Part shown: positions 4,872 to 8,575 of the stretch, piece after piece
How the letters are laid out: every line of letters begins with the position of its first letter
Position numbering within the stretch: position 1 is the first letter of the stretch
NCBI GenBank assembly: GCA_946478675.1
Contig: CAMLEF010000195.1
Span: forward strand, 1-8,575
Source: an uncultured Flavobacteriales bacterium
Lineage (GTDB): Bacteria; Bacteroidota; Bacteroidia; Palsa-965
Reading direction: 5' to 3'
Length of the DNA stretch: 8,575 nucleotides
Notes under the pieces: model-generated
Told to the model about the DNA's origin: nothing
Databases searched by the model: none
Seen by the model: only the letters and a program-made list of their open reading frames with translations
Program-made: the position numbers and the translations under genes

Positions 4872-6164
4872 TTATTTCACGCGGACTTTCTGACCGATGC
4901 GGAGCGTGCTGGTCGACTTGATGCCGTTCAGCTTGCAGATCTTATCGACGGTGGTGCCGTATTTCACAGCAAGCGCCGAAAGCGTTTCTCCCTTTTTGAT
5001 CGTGTGGTAAACCGCGGTTCCAGCAGGCTTCGTAGTCGTTGTCTGCGTGGTGGGTTTTCCGGGAGCGGTTTTGGCAGTAGTAGTCGTTGCCGGCTTCTTG
5101 GCAGGCGGAGGATTTTTCGCAGATGGAGCAGATTTCGCAGGAGCGGCATTCGCTTCTGTCTGCGAAGGAGGAGCTTGAGCAGGAACACTGGCTGTATTGG
5201 CAGCACTGGTTCCGGGTGTTGACGGTTCAGGCACCTGCGCCATGATGCGACGGGCTTCCGGCGTTGCGTAATGCGCGCCACCCGGCGTATAGTACGTATA
5301 CCAGGTCTTCTTTTTCTTCTTCGAGTAATGACGGACTTTATACGATTCCGCGAGATACTTGAAATTCGATTTCGTCAGGTAGATCGTGTCGGCGCGTACG
5401 CACTGGTGCTTGAAGTCAATCACGTAATTCGGATCGATCGGCTGGCCGCGGAAACGCACTTCGAAATGCAGGTGGCTGCCGAACGAGTGGCCGGTGTTGC
5501 CGCCGAGACCGAGGATCGTTCCTGCGTTCACGTCTTCGTTCGGATGAACGAGCAGCTTCGACAGGTGCGCATAATAGGTTTCGAGCCCGTTGCTGTGACG
5601 AACCACGACAACGTAACCGTACGTTTTGCTGCGCTGCGCGATACGGACTTTGCCATCGAAAGCGCAACGAACGGAATCGCCGGTTTCGAGATTGATGTCT
5701 TCGCCGAAATGATAACGGTATTTACGGAAGCCGAAACCGGAAGTCGTCGGGCCGTTGAAGGGATGTACGTATTTCGAATGCGCCGGATCATTGAGCACGA
5801 TCATCATCGTGTCGTCGAAAGTAAGCGCGTCGAATTTTTCGGAATGAACGATCGTGGTGTCGAACTCGTCGTATAATTCGCTGGCGGGAATTTCTTCTTC
5901 ATTCACCGTTTCCAGCGGCGCGCGCACGAGCGGAGGATTGCCCGTCGGCGGTTCGGTATGATCTTCGGTCGTATCTGTAATTATAGTTACGGGGCCGGAA
6001 GTATCGATCGGAAGTTTATCAGTGAGAGGCGCAGGCTCGGTCGTATCTGAAACGGCTTTTAAACCATCAGATGAGACCGGCGAAGCACCGGCAGTAGCAG
6101 CAATGCTACCCCAGAAGCCTGCAACGGCAACGAACAGAACGGCTATGTACCTGAGTTTCTTCAA
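4872..6164 (-). CDS. M23 (LytM) family peptidase with C-terminal LysM domain
   Basis: 430 residues; probable periplasmic murein endopeptidase or amidase activator. Residues 1-27 form a signal peptide (MKKLRYIAVLFVAVAGFWGS...). A Pro/Thr/Asp-rich linker runs to ~130. The M23 domain spans ~132-250. Its zinc ligands and catalytic residues are all visible: H152 and D156 in HFGED, H200 in YYAHLSK, and H231/H233 in HLHFEVR. This suggests an active peptidase rather than a degenerate EnvC/NlpD type. A basic stretch (SKKKKKTW, 281-288) and a long Ala/Pro/Thr/Lys linker (~310-383) lead to a single LysM domain at 385-429 (YHTIKKGETLSALAVKYG ... LRIGQKVRVK), which binds peptidoglycan glycan chains. LysM at the C-terminus of an M23 enzyme is a common Bacteroidota arrangement. 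The start is fixed by the signal peptide. A promoter lies at 6209-6239. Confidence 0.94.
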   Translation of the reverse strand: MKKLRYIAVLFVAVAGFWGSIAATAGASPVSSDGLKAVSDTTEPAPLTDKLPIDTSGPVTIITDTTEDHTEPPTGNPPLVRAPLETVNEEEIPASELYDEFDTTIVHSEKFDALTFDDTMMIVLNDPAHSKYVHPFNGPTTSGFGFRKYRYHFGEDINLETGDSVRCAFDGKVRIAQRSKTYGYVVVVRHSNGLETYYAHLSKLLVHPNEDVNAGTILGLGGNTGHSFGSHLHFEVRFRGQPIDPNYVIDFKHQCVRADTIYLTKSNFKYLAESYKVRHYSKKKKKTWYTYYTPGGAHYATPEARRIMAQVPEPSTPGTSAANTASVPAQAPPSQTEANAAPAKSAPSAKNPPPAKKPATTTTAKTAPGKPTTQTTTTKPAGTAVYHTIKKGETLSALAVKYGTTVDKICKLNGIKSTSTLRIGQKVRVK

Positions 6165-6208
6165 TCCGTTTTCGACTACAACTGTCCATGACGCTTTTTA
6201 AAGTCGCG

Positions 6209-6239
6209 CTAAAGTAAGGATTATAACGAGCTATGCAAA
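6209..6239 (-). promoter_or_regulatory. Bacteroidota-type -33/-7 promoter of the M23 peptidase gene
   Basis: On the minus strand, TTTG (6236-6239) is followed after 19 bases by TACTTTAG (6209-6216), one mismatch from the TAnnTTTG -7 element of Bacteroidota. The spacing is typical. Transcription would start near 6202, giving a leader of about 40 nt to the ATG at 6162-6164. Confidence 0.5.
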
Positions 6240-6247
6240 TTTTTTCC

Positions 6248-6267
6248 TTCCACACGGCCGTATGGAA
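6248..6267. promoter_or_regulatory. 20-bp near-palindrome upstream of the M23 promoter (possible operator)
   Basis: TTCCA (6248-6252) and TGGAA (6263-6267) flank the perfect 8-bp palindrome ACGGCCGT (6254-6261). Over all 20 bp only one symmetric base pair is mismatched. It begins 8 bp upstream of the -33 box, where a dimeric activator would bind. No T-tract follows on either strand, so it does not look like a terminator. Regulatory role is inference. Confidence 0.4.
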
Positions 6268-6368
6268 AAGTAAGGTGTGTGCCGGTTATACGCGAGAAAG
6301 CCGCTAAGGTTGCGGGTTGTAAAGCCTCAGCAGTAGCAAACGGATGAGCCTGTTAAAAAAGCTAAACG

Positions 6369-6409
6369 AAAAAACCGCGCAGCCACAGCCTCTGCTGCAA
6401 CTGCGCGGT
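6369..6409 (-). terminator. Intrinsic terminator of the endonuclease gene
   Basis: On the minus strand, the stem ACCGCGCAG / CTGCGCGGT (6401-6409 and 6374-6382) is perfect over 9 bp, with an inner CAGC/GCTG stem, and is followed directly by a run of six T (6369-6374 on the complementary strand). It begins 20 bases after the stop codon at 6430. The remaining part of this intergenic region (6268-6368) shows nothing further. Confidence 0.85.
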
Positions 6410-6429
6410 CATTACGCAAAGAAAGATTT

Positions 6430-8157
6430 TTACTGGAGCACCAGCTTTTCAGTGACGACACCTGCGCCCTGCACCTGCAGCGTATACACGCCTTTCGCGA
6501 TATTTTGCAGATCGAGTGAATACGCATTGGCGCCAGCGGCAGCAGCATTCTGCTGCTCATATACGACACGTCCCGAAACATCGATGAGGCGGATCGTGAT
6601 CGATTCGTTTTGCTTCACCTGGTAGTACAGCGTGAACACACCGTCGGTCGGGTTCGGCCAGAGACCGAGCTGCACCGTATTCGGATTCTGTTCCGCGATG
6701 CCGATCGTCGTCGTGTTGCACGGGAGCACCGGGCCGTTAATCTTCGTCATGTTGTTGAAGTCGATGTAGCAAACGTAGTTCACGCTATCGATAAACGGGT
6801 TGCGGTTGCCCTGCAGCGAATCGAGGAAGTCGTTCTTCGCGATCTCGCGCGCATCCGGCGGATCCATGTAGTGCCATGCTTTGAGTAAGTTCTGATCTTC
6901 TCCGTAAGTAATGCTCGTGCTGATCGGGTTCGGCAGTCCCCAGTTCTGTGCGGAAGTATTGTAGCACATCGCCATGTAGAACATCGCGCGCGCCGCATCA
7001 CCTTTCTGCTCGTCACGCGGCTCAAACACGGTGTGACCGTTCGCATCGAGACCGTATTTGCAGCCCATGAACGTATACGAAGGCGTTACCACTTCGCCGA
7101 GCGGGTAGTTGCTGCGCACCGCGTTCGCGTCGTTCTGGTTGACCGGGAACAGGTTGAAATAATCGCTGTATTCCGGGCCGGTCGTGCTCGGGTACGTCGG
7201 CATCCAGCTGTGGCAGTAAGTGTGCTCGCGGCTGTACGTTCCCCACTGGAACGGTTCGGTGTACACGTAATTCTCGCCGGAATAAACACAGGTGATCGCT
7301 TTGTCGCCACCCGTCGTATCGCGCGCCCAGAAGAGCGACACCATGCGCGGTCCGTAGTTGCTGTAGTAATTATCCGTGTGCGGGTTCGTCAGCGTCGTCA
7401 GATCGTCCACGAACGTCGGTGCCGCGGTGTTGATCGTATTGTAATAGTTCGCCGGCTGCATCGAACCGGAAGACATCACGCTGCCGGACAACGGTGCGGA
7501 AGTGTAATAGTTCGTATACGGAGCCGGACCGTTGAATGCGAATACCGCGAAGAAATAATCCTGGTTCGCGCCGATGTAATTCGCCCAAACCGAAAGACCG
7601 GTTCCGACGTACGCCACTTTCGAGCTGCCCACCTGGTCGCCTACGGTGTAAGAAGAACCATCGGCAGGAACATCCGTTACCGCTGCATCGTCGCGACGAA
7701 GAACGATATAACCGTCCGGCGTCGTGCTCGCTGCATTCCAGTTCAGTTTAATGCGATACGATTTTACACTGGAGAACGAAAGGTTCGTCGGGGCAGAAGT
7801 CGGTTCGGTTGCGTAGCCGCCGCCTGCGCCGTAAAGATTGATCACATAAGAGCTTTCGTCGGCGTCATCGTTGGCGATGGTGAGCGTGGCGACGCGTGTG
7901 CCGGCTGCCGACGGCGTGAAGTTAACAACGAGGTTGCCCGTGCTTTGTGCAGCGACCGTCGCCGGGAAGGAAGCGACGGAAAAATCAGCAGCGTTTGCGC
8001 CTGAAATGGTCGCGTTGGAAATGTTCAGCGTATTCGACGTGCCGGTATTTTCAACCGTGAACGTGATCGGCGTCGTCGCGCTTACCGGTGAAGAGAACCA
8101 GGCAGAGCCGCCGGTGAGCACCGTGGTCGTGTTGAGCTTCACGTTGATCTCCTGCTG
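6430..8157 (-). CDS. Secreted endonuclease I (NucM-like) with anchor-D, Fn3 and T9SS sorting domains; 5' end missing
   Basis: An extracellular DNA/RNA-degrading enzyme predicted to be exported by type IX secretion. Numbering from the GTG at 8140-8142 (570 residues): ~1-107 is a choice-of-anchor-D beta domain (TFTVENTGTSNTLNIS ... LVVNFTPSAAGTRVATLTI). Residues ~115-215 are a fibronectin III domain (APTNLSFSSVKSYRIKLNW). Residues ~235-460 are endonuclease I, with SREHTYCHSWMP (304-315; H307 is the likely general base), DYFNLFPVNQ, FEPRDEQKGDAARAMFYM (373-390) and QGNRNPFID (444-452). Residues ~490-570 are the T9SS sorting domain (LWPNPTDGVFTLYY ... IAKGVYTLQV). The GTG is unlikely to be the true start: the anchor-D domain begins upstream at QQEINVK (to ~8157), and no signal peptide is present. 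The frame stays open to 8481, but that extension is antisense to RNase HI and has foreign composition. The gene is truncated at the junction near 8160. Confidence 0.9.
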   Translation of the reverse strand, partial: QQEINVKLNTTTVLTGGSAWFSSPVSATTPITFTVENTGTSNTLNISNATISGANAADFSVASFPATVAAQSTGNLVVNFTPSAAGTRVATLTIANDDADESSYVINLYGAGGGYATEPTSAPTNLSFSSVKSYRIKLNWNAASTTPDGYIVLRRDDAAVTDVPADGSSYTVGDQVGSSKVAYVGTGLSVWANYIGANQDYFFAVFAFNGPAPYTNYYTSAPLSGSVMSSGSMQPANYYNTINTAAPTFVDDLTTLTNPHTDNYYSNYGPRMVSLFWARDTTGGDKAITCVYSGENYVYTEPFQWGTYSREHTYCHSWMPTYPSTTGPEYSDYFNLFPVNQNDANAVRSNYPLGEVVTPSYTFMGCKYGLDANGHTVFEPRDEQKGDAARAMFYMAMCYNTSAQNWGLPNPISTSITYGEDQNLLKAWHYMDPPDAREIAKNDFLDSLQGNRNPFIDSVNYVCYIDFNNMTKINGPVLPCNTTTIGIAEQNPNTVQLGLWPNPTDGVFTLYYQVKQNESITIRLIDVSGRVVYEQQNAAAAGANAYSLDLQNIAKGVYTLQVQGAGVVTEKLVLQ

Positions 8158-8175
8158 CGGGCCTGCGGGCGCTGA
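8150..8175. other. Junction between Bacteroidota DNA and foreign or chimeric DNA
   Basis: Leftward, the minus strand codes for the endonuclease, whose recognisable homology ends at about 8157 without start or signal peptide. Rightward, the plus strand codes for RNase HI, whose recognisable homology begins at about 8154-8163 in mid-domain. Two unrelated genes on opposite strands cut at the same point, with a rise in GC across it, indicate a join. No insertion-sequence ends, tRNA gene or att-like repeat is visible at it. Confidence 0.8.
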
Positions 8176-8465
8176 AGACGCAATGCAACGTGGCCTTGTA
8201 CTCCGACTCCGCCTATCTGGTGAGCCAGATGATCGGACGGCTCCCGGAGCGGTGGGCGAAGAACGGATGGAAGAACTGCAACAAGCAGCCGGTTCAGAAT
8301 CGCGATCTATGGGAGAAGCTGGTCGCCGCGTGCGCCCGCCATCAGGTTCGGTTCTTGCGCCTGGCCGGCCACGCCGGCGACCTCGAGAACGAACGGTGCG
8401 ACCAGCTCGCCGCTGACGCCGCGAAGCAACGCGATCTAGCCGTTGATTGGGAGTACGGGCAGTAG
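8154..8465 (+). CDS. rnhA: Ribonuclease HI, C-terminal part (5'-truncated at the junction)
   Basis: RNase HI cleaves the RNA strand of RNA-DNA hybrids. The frame reads AAGLRALKTQCNVALYSDSAYLV and continues through RWAKNGWKN, KQPVQNRDLWEKL, FLRLAGHAGDLENERCDQLA and a short tail ending WEYGQ. This matches the second two thirds of bacterial RNase HI. The third catalytic Asp (in LYSDSAYL), the flexible-loop His (GHAG) and the last catalytic Asp (ERCDQLA) are present. The N-terminal strands with the first catalytic Asp and the Glu are missing, and an in-frame TGA lies upstream at 8145-8147. A GTG at 8190 could be called as a start, but it falls inside the conserved LYSDS strand region, so the protein would not be functional. 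GC and style differ from the rest of the window. Confidence 0.88.
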   Translation, partial: AAGLRALKTQCNVALYSDSAYLVSQMIGRLPERWAKNGWKNCNKQPVQNRDLWEKLVAACARHQVRFLRLAGHAGDLENERCDQLAADAAKQRDLAVDWEYGQ

Positions 8466-8478
8466 AGTGGTTCTTCGT

Positions 8479-8575
8479 CTACGGTGATCCACTCGGGGGG
8501 ACGACATTGGACTGCTGCAGCAGAGCGCTCAGCGCCGCCTGGAGTCGCTTGGCGTCTTCGGTTAGGAGGTAAGAG
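8479..8575 (-). CDS. Possible 3' end of a gene running off the right edge, unrecognised
   Basis: On the minus strand an open frame enters from the edge and ends in TAG (8479-8481), reading LLTEDAKRLQAALSALLQ then QSNVVPPSGSP. The helical, amphipathic character suggests a genuine C-terminus convergent with RNase HI, 13 bases from its stop. Too little is present to name a family. An alternative is that the stretch is intergenic, because AGGAGGT at 8564-8570 on the plus strand looks like a Shine-Dalgarno sequence for a gene starting beyond 8575. Confidence 0.35.
   Translation of the reverse strand, partial: SYLLTEDAKRLQAALSALLQQSNVVPPSGSP

Noticed and set aside
7033..8004. 323-codon open frame on the plus strand
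   Set aside because: It is antisense to the endonuclease I gene, Arg/Val/His-rich, with no recognisable domain, while the minus frame has clear family motifs throughout.
7871..8416. 181-codon plus-strand frame crossing the 8160 junction
   Set aside because: It is antisense to the anchor-D domain on one side and out of frame with RNase HI on the other; it is an accident of the join.

Overview
The window reads as a Bacteroidota chromosome segment, roughly balanced in GC, up to about position 8150. The evidence is two proteins ending in type IX secretion (T9SS)-like C-terminal modules, a signal-peptide WG-repeat protein, a secreted endonuclease I and promoter-like sequences close to the Bacteroidota -33/-7 form (TTG ... 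TAnnTTTG). The last ~420 bases look different: higher GC, a ribonuclease HI fragment, and a strong AGGAGGT Shine-Dalgarno-like sequence at the very end. Two unrelated genes on opposite strands are both cut at the same place, about 8150-8175. That is the signature of a foreign junction or, more likely, a chimeric assembly join.

Layout. 4-567 (+): REP-associated (RAYT/IS200-like) HUH tyrosine transposase, followed by a near-perfect 62-bp palindrome that overlaps its stop codon. 634-1422 (-): secreted protein of a conserved Bacteroidota family, with its own promoter and a pair of 21-bp-phased direct repeats upstream. 1570-1770 (-): small two-helix membrane protein. 1771-2085: intergenic, holding a structured GC-rich repeat and an array of CGAATTA-type octamers. 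2086-4203 (+): exported protein with a helical TPR-like half and about eleven WG repeats. 4204-4478: octamer-based repeats, partly duplicated together with a dead copy of the 3' end of the next gene. 4479-4766 (-): small two-helix membrane protein. 4767-4871: a 25-bp perfect inverted repeat built of the same octamers. 4872-6164 (-): M23 peptidase with a C-terminal LysM domain. 6165-6429: promoter, palindrome and intrinsic terminator. 6430-8157 (-): multidomain T9SS-type endonuclease I lacking its N-terminus. 8154-8465 (+): C-terminal two thirds of RNase HI. 8479-8575 (-): possible 3' end of another gene.

The genes do not form an obvious pathway. Most are envelope or secreted functions (cell-wall hydrolase, nuclease, exported repeat proteins), each apparently transcribed separately. 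I see no defence system, CRISPR array, tRNA, rRNA or recognisable new multi-gene system. The most unusual content is intergenic: several distinct repeat families in under 5 kb, and the abrupt junction near 8160.
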